A stretch of 64,000 nt of DNA from contig OY720350.1 in NCBI GenBank assembly GCA_963082975.1, positions 24,523,875-24,587,874 of the forward strand, written 5' to 3'. Below, in pieces: positions 46,956 to 58,271 of this stretch (its first letter is position 1; each line of letters begins with the position of its first letter). The notes below the pieces were generated by a model. The model was not told the origin of the DNA. It made no database searches and saw only the letters and a list, made by a program, of their open reading frames with translations. Origin of the DNA: Labia minor. Lineage: Eukaryota; Arthropoda; Insecta; Dermaptera; Spongiphoridae. The position numbers and the translations under genes were made by a program.

Positions 46956-47313
46956 ACTATCTCGCCAGAGATAGTATTGTGATCACGAAAATTTTCGATG
47001 TCGAGATTTTGATGTTTTTATACGTTTTGAAGATTCCTAAATCATTTTCACTAAGGTTGAGAAAAATGTCTTTGTGTATGTATGTGTGTGTGTTTGTAGA
47101 CAAGATTACGAAAAAACGGTTTGAGTTAGAGTCATGAAATTTGGTACACGGGCATTATTCAAAATTCGTAGTTTTCTATCAACTTTTGAGAAATATAGCT
47201 CTTTCGGAAGAGGGTCATTACCTACAACATTTTCATTTTTTTTCCTCTAAAGTGACCGTGAAAATAAAGATATATGTTGGAAATTTTTTCACATGATTAA
47301 AAATTGTATAAAA

Positions 47314-47350
<37 letters not shown>

Positions 47351-47583
47351 TCAGCTTGATTGAATCGCTGAAAGTTCCGGAATTAATTTTTTAAATTTTT
47401 TAATACGTTGACTGCCCATCACGCGCCAGCACGTGACGTGGTGTCCTCAACAAAGAGCCAAACACGCGCTTGTTTTATTTATTAATTTTAATTTATAATT
47501 TAATTAATTAAATTTAATTTAAATATAATATATGTTAATCCAATTCAAATTTGCGAGATAGTCGAGTGGAGACACTCAAGAGT
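46956..47583 (+). mobile_element. A-family element, copy A8
   Basis: This is a full-length copy with a (TG)n run at 47075-47095 and an extra (TA)n expansion at about 47318-47345 within the conserved atatatagaatttcagc block. The right end is gcgagatagtcgagtggaga, then cactcaag. Confidence 0.75.
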
Positions 47584-49150
47584 TTTAATTTTAAAGTATA
47601 AACAGAACAAAAAAAAAAATAAAACCTAAATTCTTTTATATTTTTTATATATATTTTTTTGATTTATAAGGTATAAAATGTTTATATGAAGTTATTTATT
47701 AATCATGATTAAATTTATTTAAACTATATTTATGAAAAATGTATTAAAATTAAAAATTATACCACTTAATAAATACATTTTTAATTAAACACGGAGGGAA
47801 AATTTCAAGTTTATTGATATATTTTCTTTATGCGCATTTCACTTGTTGTATCATTTCTTACTTACAATTATGTGTATTTGTCCTTTATCATAATGAATTC
47901 AGGGGAATTAAATCTTCACCTTTAAAGAAATATTTGATTTTTTTCAAAACTCATAATTGTAAGTGCTTACAAATTTGATAAATTGTTATAATATAAAAAA
48001 GTTTCAAGAGTTTATTATTTTTTAAAAACAAAAATCAATAAAATAAATTGTTTTTCTAGGCTATAAAATTGTTAATCCTCGTCTTAAAACAAATACTTGA
48101 TTTTTTGAGATTTGTTATTTTGTTATTGAAATATTGATACTAAAAGAGAATATATTTTATCAAATATTAATAAAAACCAACTAAATAACAAAATATATTG
48201 ATTTTCAAAATCCATAATCGTTTATTTAATGAATTGTACTTGCTCAATACCAAACAATCAAAAGTCTATTCTGTTAATATTTTTAAAGTTTACTATCATG
48301 ATAGTTGCTATTAATGATGGAGGAATTTTTCTTATTAAATGGGTGTGTGGATTCAATGCAATCGATCAACAAGCAGCCAGCATCAAGAGATAAATCGTTA
48401 TTAATGATTATACTTATTTAAATGATTAGAAATGATTCTAATCGGGTTGATCATTGATTCTCTCTTATGTTTGTTTGTTTTTTTTTTATCACAATATATC
48501 TATCTATCTATCTATTGGTTGAATGAATCAAGTGTCAGGTTTTGACTTGGAACAACAGAAAGATCAACCAGAAGCGCTAAAATACATCTCCCATTACCTA
48601 TTACTACTACTATTATAACTGCACACTTCTTGAGGCTAATTGGAAGAAATGTGCAAAGTCACTGGTCGGCCCCCAAGCTAAAAAGAAAGATGGATGACAT
48701 CGAATGAAAACCACTACAAGACTTTGAGAGGACGTGATATGTGAATCAAAAGAAACCCCACGCCATTCATTCATTCATTCATACCAATCTACAATTCATA
48801 TATAATATATACATCATTTTGAAAAATTCTATACATTTTACAGTTATTCATCTTTTGAAAATGAAAATTATTAATATGTCACTATAAAAAAAATATATTC
48901 AATATTTATTGAATTTAATGAATTATGGTATAAAATTTAATATTGAAAGAAAAACATCTTGAAATGTTAATATTTTTTTTAATTGACTATAATCGGAATT
49001 TAAGGTCATTTTTATATTTTATTTCTCTCTATTATTATATTATTATTTTTCAGTTAATAATTTACTAAATTTATAAATTTGTTGAATATTATAGATTGTA
49101 TTGATCACCACACCACATGCATATATATGCAGATATAATATAATTAAAAT
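47584..49150. other. AT-rich spacer, one unique-looking patch
   Basis: The patch 48530-48775 is less AT-rich and unlike the repeats here, but shows no frame longer than about 25 codons without stops. A (CTAT)n run lies at 48497-48513. Confidence 0.4.
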
Positions 49151-49796
49151 AAGTTGACCTGTGGCCAGGTCCGAACCGACCGACGGTTTGAAGTAAATTA
49201 ATTTCCAGCTACAGAAACAATTTCAAATAATTTTAATATATCTATTAATGTAATAAAAAACATATAGGCATATAACATAAATATTTTTAATTTTATTTTA
49301 TTTATAATATATGTATATATTTATATGTAAGACCAGGCTGTGACGTCATGAATGGCTGGATGACGTCATATAATTTTAAATCAAGAAAAAACTAATAAAT
49401 ATGATTTTCCCGAGGATAAAACCAATACAAAGTGCATGATTCGTGGTGATATATAAAAAAATCTCCTCATGTGAAATTTGGTGTGAAAATAACCCTTCCC
49501 TTCCTATCGTCGATCGCTAATACTACCACTTCCGGTTCACGGATTTGCACCAAAAGTTGATCAATTCATCATACTGATGCATTAAGTAAATATACCAAAT
49601 TTCATCAAAATCGGTTGAGCCGTTCAGGCTGTACACATCTATACGGACGGACAGACGGACAGACGGACGGACAGACATCATGCTAAAAATACTTTTTTCT
49701 GTTTAGAAAATGCATGATTCGTGGAGATATGTAAAAATCTCCACATGTGAAATTTGGTGTGAAAACAATACCTCCCTTACTATCGTCGGTCGGTAA
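49151..49796 (-). mobile_element. B-family element, copy B3 (full length)
   Basis: This is a reversed copy with the perfect hairpin at 49156-49171, an adjacent ccgaccgacg repeat and the matching cgtcggtcgg at about 49784-49793. The GGAC microsatellite is shorter than in B2 (49643-49677), as expected of a microsatellite that varies between copies. Confidence 0.75.
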
Positions 49797-50094
49797 AAAT
49801 AATTTGTTTGTGATTTTACTGTTATATATATATCAAATTAATTAATAATTGTTCATTTTTATAAATGTCAATTTTATATTTAAATCAATTACTTAGTATT
49901 TGTTTACTATAATCAAAATTGAAAATATATTAATTTAAATACTATTATTAGGATATATTATAGAAAAATAATTATGATTATTATTTTTATATATTCGTTT
50001 ATTATATTTTATTTACAAACTTTAACTTGGAAATTAAATTTAAAAAATAAACTTTTTAAAAGAAAAATATAATTTCTAATTTATTTGATTTTTA
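49797..50094. other. AT-rich spacer
   Basis: Short spacer between B3 and the G element. Confidence 0.5.
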
Positions 50095-50225
50095 CTTTCC
50101 CGCATACTTCGAAGGGAAGTATTGGAATCGCCAAAAATTTCGACTTCGAGATTTCGATAGATCTTGACGTTTTAGACCTCCCTGAGTCGGAAAATACCAT
50201 TTTTCGAATTATGTCTGTGTGTATG

Positions 50226-50256
<31 letters not shown>

Positions 50257-51262
50257 TGTCTGTAAGCAAATTTACTCAAAAACTAATCAAGCTAGGACTT
50301 CGAAATTTGGTACACCGATATTATTCACAGTTTGTAGATTTCTATCAAAATTTCGTCAAAATCGGTTAACCGGAAGTGGTACTTTACCTACACTGGTTGC
50401 GTTTACCTTTCAAGTAAAGTACCAGTTTGCTTCGAGATATTTGCTTCATATTTTGTATAAAGATTTAAAAATATGAAAAAAATTGAGATACCAAATTTCA
50501 TCATGATCTGACTACCAGAAGTGACATTTTACCTATACAAGTAGCGTTTCTTTTTTACCGACCGTCGATAGTAAGGGAGGTATTGTTTTCACACCAAATT
50601 TCACCTATAGATATTTTTAGGTACATATCTCCACGAATCATGCATTTTCTTAACAGAAAAAAGTATTTTTAGCATGATGTCTGTCCGTCCGTATAGATGT
50701 GTACAGCCTGAACGGCTCAACGGATTTTGATGAAATTTGGTCTATTTACTTAATACATCAGTAGGATGAATTGATCAACTTTTGGTGCAAATCCGGAAAC
50801 CGGAAGTGCTAGTATTGCCGATCGAAGAGAGTAAGTGAAGGGTTATTTTCATATCAAATTTCACGTGAGGACATATCTCCACGTGTTATGCACTTTGTAT
50901 TGGTTTTATCCTCGAGAAAAATCATCTTCATTAGTTTTTTCTTAATTTAAAATTATATGACGTCACCCAGCACTTCATGACGTCACAGCCAGCCCTTATA
51001 TATTATAAATAAAATAAAATTAAAAATATTTATATTATATCCATATCTGTTTTTTTTACATTTAAAATATCAGTTAACCGGAAGTAGCACTTTATTCTAT
51101 ATATATATATATATATAAATGTTACCAAATATCAAATTTGACACCAATAAACTAATACGAACTGGCTCTTTATCAATACCAAGTTTATACATTCTAAATA
51201 TTCATTCACAACTCTTTATACCTATTTATATGCGGGAAAGTCTAGGGGAGGACACTCCCGCT
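50095..51262 (+). mobile_element. G-family rolling-circle-like element, interrupted by B4
   Basis: A 12-bp perfect subterminal inverted repeat, ctttcccgcata (50095-50106) and tatgcgggaaag (51229-51240), brackets the element. A perfect gggag-gaca-ctccc hairpin follows at 51246-51259. Left-half blocks (tcgacttcgagatttcgat; the aattatgtctgtgtgtatg run with (GTAT)n at 50219-50257; cgaaatttggtacaccg) are clearly homologous to the A family. The overlapping open frames at 50081-50476 read through the microsatellite and are not genes. A B element is nested inside. Confidence 0.75.
50556..51060 (+). mobile_element. B-family element, copy B4, nested in G and 3'-truncated
   Basis: It starts with taccgaccgtcgatagtaag and follows B2 through both tgacgtca motifs to tatccatatctg. 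It then stops without the right subterminal repeat or hairpin, after which G-like sequence (cagttaaccggaagtagcac) resumes. The GACG microsatellite is reduced to almost nothing. Confidence 0.65.
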
Positions 51263-51600
51263 TATTTTGTATGTGCATTTCAGAAGTAACACTGTCATAT
51301 AAAAAAACTCGATTCAATTAGCAAGAATATAAACTTCGGATGATGAACTAACTACTGAAATGCGTATAAAAACAAACAAATAAATATATCTGAAACAGAA
51401 GGAGATATATACTAAAATGGAAAATTAATTATAAACTTGTTTATATTAACTCATCAATAAATAACTTTCTCTGTCAATAAATGTCTGTATTTTCTATTTC
51501 ACTATTGTGATGTAAATTAAATTCATAAGCATTCGATAAGCTGCGCAGATGATCTTAGGTTTTTTTCATCCCTCTGTATCTCCATAGTGATATATATGTC

Positions 51601-52553
51601 GTAGGCAAATGGCAATTTTAGGTAAATAGTATTTGCCTGGCCACATAGCAACAACAATTATGTCATTTCAATTTGACTAGGAAAATAGCATTTACCTAGG
51701 CAAAAGCTATTTGACTAAATCTTTGTTTGGCAAATAGCTTTAACTATTTCAGTAGCCAATTACGAAATTATTCAAAAAAAATTTTTGTTCTTTAATGTAT
51801 ATTGATCTAACTTCAGTTTCCCATAACTTCAGAGCAGTTTTGAGTTCTAAATTAATGTAAATGTCAAAATAAAAATCCTTTTGATATAAATAAAATAAAT
51901 AAATTATAAAAATTTAATATTAGACAGTAAGGTGATTTTATAAGTAAGTAAATATTTCATTATTTAAGTGATGTTTCCGTATTTTAATTATAGAATTTTA
52001 TATTGCTTAAGTATCAGATTTTAAGGTTATGTTTTGAAAAGTTGTTTATATCTTTTTTTAAAAATATTCGTTTCCTTATTAAATTATTTTAAATGATTAA
52101 AAGACTTTTTGAAAATAAATAATATATGGGTAATTTTTCGGATTCTTCCCTCCCACTTTTTTTGCAGATTTGCTACTTTTACTAAGAACGGAAGGCAAAG
52201 AAGGCAGACGAATACACTGATTGTGTGTCTTGCTTATCTGTCATCGGTCCAATAAATGTTCTGAGCTATTTTACTAGTTTAATTGAAATTAAATAATAGT
52301 TAAAGTTATTTGACCAGGCAAATGCTTTTTTCTTAAAATTGCCATTTGTCAATGATAGGGTGACCAAACTTCCCGTTTTTAGGTGCTCTGTCACAGCGTC
52401 CCGAAAAAAGTCTTCGGGACAGCCTATTGTCCCGTTTTTTAAACATTTAGGACATTTCGTACTTTTTTTCAAAATTTTTTCAATTTGGTTCTAAAAAAAA
52501 ATGGTAAAATGTCCCGGTTTGGTGTTTTCAAAATATGGTCGCCCTAGCCTATG
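51601..52553. mobile_element. DNA transposon with long terminal repeats, right end split by a MITE
   Basis: The left end taggcaaatggcaatttta (51602-51620) continues as a terminal repeat through tttgcctgg. The right end carries the inverse (ccaggcaaatgc...taaaattgccattt, up to about 52348). The outermost tagg part reappears only after the nested hAT-like MITE (gcctatg at 52547-52553). Further caaatagcttt motifs lie subterminally. No transposase was seen. Superfamily unknown; internal sequence is about 750 bp without the MITE. Confidence 0.6.
52356..52546. mobile_element. hAT-like MITE nested in the right end of the 51.6-kb element
   Basis: Terminal repeats tagggtgaccaaact and, inverted, tagggcgaccatatt bound about 190 bp that include repeated cccgttt/aaacggg-type motifs. 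The flanking octamers gtcaatga and gcctatga match at 6 of 8 positions, consistent with an aged 8-bp hAT target duplication. Non-coding. The 68-codon minus frame over it is a shadow. Confidence 0.6.
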
Positions 52554-52576
52554 ATATATATTTATATTATTTTTTA

Positions 52577-52606
52577 TTATATATATATATATATATATAT
52601 ATATTT
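52577..52606. repeat. (TA)n microsatellite
   Basis: This is a pure TA tract in an AT-rich spacer. Confidence 0.85.
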
Positions 52607-52853
52607 TAACCCAATCTTAACATTTAATAATAATGAATACCTTATTTAAAGTCTAAATATGAAATTATTTTGTTTTACTAGTTATACTTAATATTCTCTC
52701 AATCACTAAAATAAAAAAAATTCTTAGCTATTTATTTATTTATTAAATGATTTTTATATTTCTTATTTTTTATCATTTAACATTTTGGTTTTTTGGTTTT
52801 TTGCCTCGGGTTTTTTTTATATAATATTTTAAGGTTTAAGCGCAACATCATCG

Positions 52854-52857
<4 letters not shown>

Positions 52858-52906
<49 letters not shown>
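52858..52906. repeat. (AT)n microsatellite
   Basis: This pure AT tract of about 49 bp directly abuts the GC-richer segment that follows. Confidence 0.9.
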
Positions 52907-52908
<2 letters not shown>

Positions 52909-53115
52909 GCCGCTCTTAACAGCGAGAGGTTACCGCCTCCTTGAGTAGATTCCAAAGGTGGAAAGGTTGTGGCCCTCCTGCTGTGGGTGCCACAATAAAA
53001 GATGCAAACTAACTGCTAAATTGATATGATTCTCGAATAAAGGTTAACCAACGTTGGCCATGTTCCGGGTGTTGTTAGGACAACAACCAACCTCTTGTTG
53101 CCGGGTTTTTGTTTT
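52907..53115. other. GC-richer unclassified segment
   Basis: The segment between the (AT)n tract and AT-rich DNA is GC-rich for this window. It contains ttgttgttaggac/caacaacc-like complementary motifs near 53070-53090 and short frames only. It looks like part of a repeat whose other copies are not in this window. Confidence 0.35.
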
Positions 53116-54025
53116 GTTCCACTTCATAAGATAAATGAGTATCATTTATTATTTTAGAGGATTCAAAACTAAAAAAAAAATCACATAATCATCATAACAT
53201 ATTTGAGATTATTCTTATTTGGATAATTTAATGCGCCATTTAACAATGCTATTTTACTTACTAACACAACAACACATGGAAGATGTTTATTTAAATTATT
53301 TAAAATTAATAATATTGCAAATATTTTCCTCTATAGTGTTTTTTTTTTTTAATAATATTAAACACTGTCAAATTTTTCACTGTATATATAAACGATTACT
53401 TATAATTTTAATTATTTTTCAAGTTCTTTATTTATTATTGATTTTTCTAAATTTAAAGTTAACAAATGTTTTTTTTCCCCTTAAATTATTTTAATTAATT
53501 CTTAAATTAATTTATTTTTCTAATAAATTTTCTTAGGGAAAGAAATAAAATATTAAATTTATGAAAATTTTACCTAATTAGAAAATAATTCAAACGAATA
53601 GAAAATTATAAAAGAATACTTTTAATTTGTATAATATAAACACATAGCAAATCATTTTTTATTAAAAATGAAATTAATTATTGGTATATGTTAATTATAA
53701 AGTAAAACCAGTCTATGTTAATAATTTATTTAATAATAAAACATATATTCATTGTATTAATTATAGATATAAATATTATAAATACCTACATCAGAACCTA
53801 GAATTCGATATTGAATGATTAGGGGGTGTTAGCGATGAAATACCACGGATTTGTGAGCGGATGGATCATATGTGAAGGATTTTAATATTGAATAGATAGG
53901 ATTTTTTAGGGTTTGGGAAAAGTCGTGGGTGTGTGAGCACACACAGGGTTGTTTCCCTGAAGTGGACCTATCTCTATCTGGATCATAAAGATTGTCCACC
54001 CACTACTCATATGTAACTATATATA

Positions 54026-54056
<31 letters not shown>

Positions 54057-55732
54057 GATGAAAATTAATTTGATTTATTGATGTATTTGTAGTTGTATAA
54101 TTTTTCTTTGTTATTAAATTCAGAAGATGACCGAAACGCCAGTCTATTGGGCGTTCCACTATTCATTAGACATTTATACAGTTTTTAAACTTCATCTACT
54201 TTTAAAATTAATGTTCATAATTATGAAAATAATCTTCTAATAATAATATTCAGAATTAAGAAAATATTATCTTTCTAACACCTCTTTCTCCCCCTTTCAA
54301 TGAACTAAAAGGTGTGTTTTTATTATTATATTTTAAATAATTTAATTGATAATAAGTGGCAATAGTATAATCAACAAGTACCCATTTTATTTAATAAAAT
54401 GATATATTATTTTAATTAAAAATATACAAAATGTATTTGAAATTTTAATCTGTTATTTTAATCGATAATAATAATTTTGAATCACCCTGTAAATCATAAA
54501 TCATATTAAGAATTTTATCTCAATTTAGTGAACTATATTAAAAGTTTATTTAGGGGTCAACTTTTTCAAAAACTTTTTCATAATATGGTCAGAATTGATT
54601 GAATTCACATTAATTATTATAAATGTCTGTAAATTTTTGTCAAATTTGATCCATTGTTCCATTGTATCACATTCTTCTACTCATTGTTGACTACAATTGA
54701 GTAATAATACTAATAATAACTGAATAAATAAATAAATAAATAAATAAATAAAAGAATTCAAATTATTTTTTTTTATCTTCTTATATTTTAATTACAGAAT
54801 AGTAATTGGCATTAAAACATTAAAAATATAATTTAAAAATGTTTAAATAATATCTTCTATATATGCAAAGATTAATTGCATTCCACCAATTGACCTGAGC
54901 GCTTCTCGTTATAGAAACGCTTTTAAGATAATATATTTCCTCTTCACTTTTTAATTAACATTAATTACTCGAATAGCTCCGTTTCAGAGACATCCACTGA
55001 GACAGTTGACCTGTCTAAAGGGCTGACTTTCAATATTATCTTTTACTATTTTACTTATAATTTCTCATCAAAGATTCGCTTTTTCATTCCAACTTATTAA
55101 AAATAATCATCCTAAACATTCTGGTTTCCACTTTATAGTAAAAGGAAAGTGTGAGTGTTAATTACACTTTAATTTCACAAGTGTCAAATAATATACCGCT
55201 ACCGGGTGTTTTTAAACGAGATTTTTAAAAATGAAAAAAAAAAAAATTATAAATACTGACAATTATCAGTTGATTATAGTAATTGAAATTTCTGAGTATG
55301 GAAAATTATAATTAAAATAAAACAAACACGTAGTTACTGTTATCAGAATTAACTTTTAATTTTAATTTATTATTAATTTATTTAAATTTTTATTTTTTGA
55401 CTGCTATGAATACATTTCCGTGATTTGTGTGCGTGTGTGTGTGTGTGTTTCTATAAGTGAACACTACATTATTTATCCTATTGAGGGCGAATATTGTGAT
55501 GCCACCTCCATCCAATTTCTATCCCCTACCAATTCCATATTGACTGGCCAACTGGTCTTTGGAATACCTTCTAGTTGGTCCACATTTATTTCTTCTTAGA
55601 CAAACTTCTCACTACTCTTTCGTCGTATCAATTTTATATATGTAATCGATTTTTCATTATGCTATTCTATATTAAATTGTTTTTTTTGTTTTATATATTT
55701 TAGGACGAATTCTATTTTCAACTATTCTTTTT
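53116..55732. other. AT-rich spacer
   Basis: (TA)n lies at 54022-54056, (AAAT)n at about 54720-54752 and (GT)n at about 55431-55449. Less AT-rich patches at 53811-54000, 54890-55030 and 55480-55610 show no supported gene. On the minus strand the last reads VGDRNWMEVASQYSP, weakly like a LINE C-terminus. Confidence 0.4.
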
Positions 55733-57208
55733 ACTATCTCGCCAGAGATAGTATTGCGATCACGAAAATTTTCGATGTTGAGATTTTGATGTTTTTATAC
55801 GTTTTGAAGGTTCCTGAATCATTTTCACTAAGGTTGAGAAAAATGGCTGTCTGTGTGTATGTGTGTGTGTGTGTGTGCGTAGACAAGGTTAGACAAAAAC
55901 GGTTTGACTTAGAATAATGAAATTTGGTACTATTCAAATTGACATTATTCAAAATTCGTAGTTCAACTTTTGAGAAATTTAGCTCATTCCGAAGAGGGTC
56001 ATTACTTACCACGTTTTAATTTTTTTTCCTTTAAACTGTCCGTAAAAATAAAGATATATGTTTGATAATTATTCACATGATTAAAAATTGTATAATTTTT
56101 CAGCTTGATTGAATAGCTGAAAGTACCGGAATTATTTTTTTAAATTTTTTAACATCTAATTTCCTCTTTCGTTTACTATAAAAAAGGAAATGAGTTTTTA
56201 CTAAATAAAAACTGAAATAAAAATTTAATATAAATAATTGCCAAGTCCCTATAGTAGTAGTATTTATTAAATTTATATTTATTACACTTTTATATATTTA
56301 TAGATATAATCGTCCATATTTTAAGGTGTTTTTGAAGGAATTGGAATTTTTTTTTAATATTTCAATCTACATAAAATACAATTTAACTTTAATAGTTTTT
56401 TTTGATTGATTTTTTTGTAAATAAATAATAATATTTTCCAATAATTTTTATATAATAAAATATTCGATAATACATATTTATTAGTTATATTATCATATGT
56501 GAGAGTTGTGAAATTTATTATTAATTAAAATTGGGGAATCTGATATCAAAAACATTATCAAATAATATCAGCCTCAATTTTTCCAGTTATAAATTATTAT
56601 TAATCATTTATGAAATTATTAATTTATAAAATATTGAATTGTAAGTTTTTGTTAAATAATATTGACTCTATTACTATTAATGCAATAAAAATATTTATAT
56701 GGTTAAAAATATACTCATTTATATGCTCATACTTCTAAACCTTATACTTATACTGCATCAAAAATAGGGGTCTATTAGAAGAAATTTAAAAGTGGTCGTC
56801 GAAAAGATGGGAAACCCTGATTTACAAATAATTTGAAAACATATTATTTCAGAAATTTCACACAGATATTGATACATTTTATAAAATTTATAAAATTTCT
56901 TTTTATCTTATTCTAATAAGTTTCATATCTAAATTTATAATATTAATACATACATATACTTATTAATAAAATAATAAAATTAATTAATAATAAAATAATA
57001 TTCATGCTGATATGATTTTTTAACAGGTTGAGTGCCCATCACGCGCCTGCACGTGACGTGGTGTCATCAATCAATCAATGATTTAATAAATATTATTTAT
57101 TAATTTTAATTTATAATTTAATTATAATTAAATTTAAATTAAATATAATATTTTCTAATTAATCCAATTCAAATTTGCGAGATTGTCGAGTGGAGACACT
57201 CCAGATTT
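55733..57208 (+). mobile_element. A-family element, copy A9, split by an insertion
   Basis: The left part runs from actatctcgccagagatag to ttttttaaca at 56154. The right part resumes with ttttttaaca at 57016-57025 and continues through cccatcacgcgcc to the gcgagattgtcgagtggaga and cactcc end. In intact copies that decamer occurs once, so it is duplicated around the insert. The GT run is long, at about 55854-55878. Confidence 0.75.
56155..57015. mobile_element. Unidentified insertion with 10-bp target duplication
   Basis: The 861 bp between the two ttttttaaca copies is foreign to the A family. It is AT-rich and shows no clear terminal inverted repeat or poly-A tail. A cgtcgaaaagatgggaaaccctg segment at about 56797-56819 looks like a hAT right terminus, so the insert may itself be composite. 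A 9-10 bp duplication fits Mutator-like elements, but without terminal repeats the class is open. Confidence 0.55.
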
Positions 57209-58169
57209 TTTACATAGTTATAGATCACACTTTCGACCTAGATCAGAGATTCCCAAACTTTTTCGGTATACGGCTCCCATAATAGATCAGATTTTTACGC
57301 GGTTTTTAGAGATAAATTGAAAAAATTTTGAAAAAAGTACGAAATCTTCAAAAGCTTGGTCCAAAAACCGATTGAGGTTTTTTTTTTTTTTAGTGCGGTG
57401 CAGGGAAATCGCTCCCCTCCTCCCCAAATGCAAAACTAATAATTATTAATTGGTTATAACTTGATGAAAACGAAACAAAATGAGGTTATTATCACTATTT
57501 CATTCTAAAAATTTACAACTTGATGACCATGCTTTGCACTACTATTTCGACGCATCCCTTGTAATATATATATCTTAGACATTCAATCTGTTTTTTACAC
57601 TATACTAATTTCTACTTTTACCGTTTCACTCATCATACTCTTCTTCTTCTTCCTAAATTTTTTCTATATAATATCCATCAATTAAATAATAATTAATAAT
57701 AGTTTAATAATTATTATTTTTTTAACACCGTGTAATAATATATAAAAAAGTGTCGGAACATGATCTAAGAGAACAAAGAAAAGAGTAAGAAAAAAAAAAT
57801 AAACTGAAGAAAGATTAAAGTTAATGAAAGTGTTTTTTTTTATAAAAAAAAAAAAGATATTCATTTAATGATCTGTTCGTTTGAGAATCCAGATAATTGA
57901 TTCCATGGAAAATTGTTATGATAATAATAATAGGAAAGAACAAGAGGAATACTGTGCTCGTTTTAAAGGTGTATCGCCTTTCTTCTTTTATATTTGTATA
58001 TAATAGAGAATGAATACGTATAATTTTGTTTATGTACTTGTATATAATATATATTAATTAATAATGACATTATATTTTTGATTCAAACGTATTTTCACAT
58101 CTTCTACGGTTGATAATCTCTATATTAGTATTTAATAAAATTTATAATGAATTATCATTCTCATATATA
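57209..58169. other. Spacer with a possible hAT terminus
   Basis: cagagattcccaaactttttc at about 57247 resembles the left end of many hAT elements. No matching right end with an 8-bp duplication was found. The rest is AT-rich; the frame at 57682-57864 is a Phe/Ile artefact. Confidence 0.4.
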
Positions 58170-58271
58170 CAGGGTGTCCCAAAATGAAAGAGCAGATTTC
58201 AATTCAATATTACAGACAAACTTCAAAGTTCAATAAAATTGAAATCTGCTCTTTCATTTTGGGACTCCCTG
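58170..58271. mobile_element. Tiny palindromic MITE (102 bp)
   Basis: The element is almost all terminal repeat: 35-bp arms starting cagggtgtcccaaaatgaaa with one visible mismatch, a loop of about 30 bp, and TA on both sides. TA target and size fit a Tc1/mariner-type MITE. Confidence 0.8.

Noticed and set aside
50081..50476. Three overlapping frames over the (GTAT)n microsatellite
   Set aside because: Tetranucleotide repeats stay open in several frames; these are by-products of the G element.
57247..57300. hAT left-terminus-like sequence as a complete element
   Set aside because: No matching right terminus or 8-bp duplication was found in the following kilobases. Kept only as a note.
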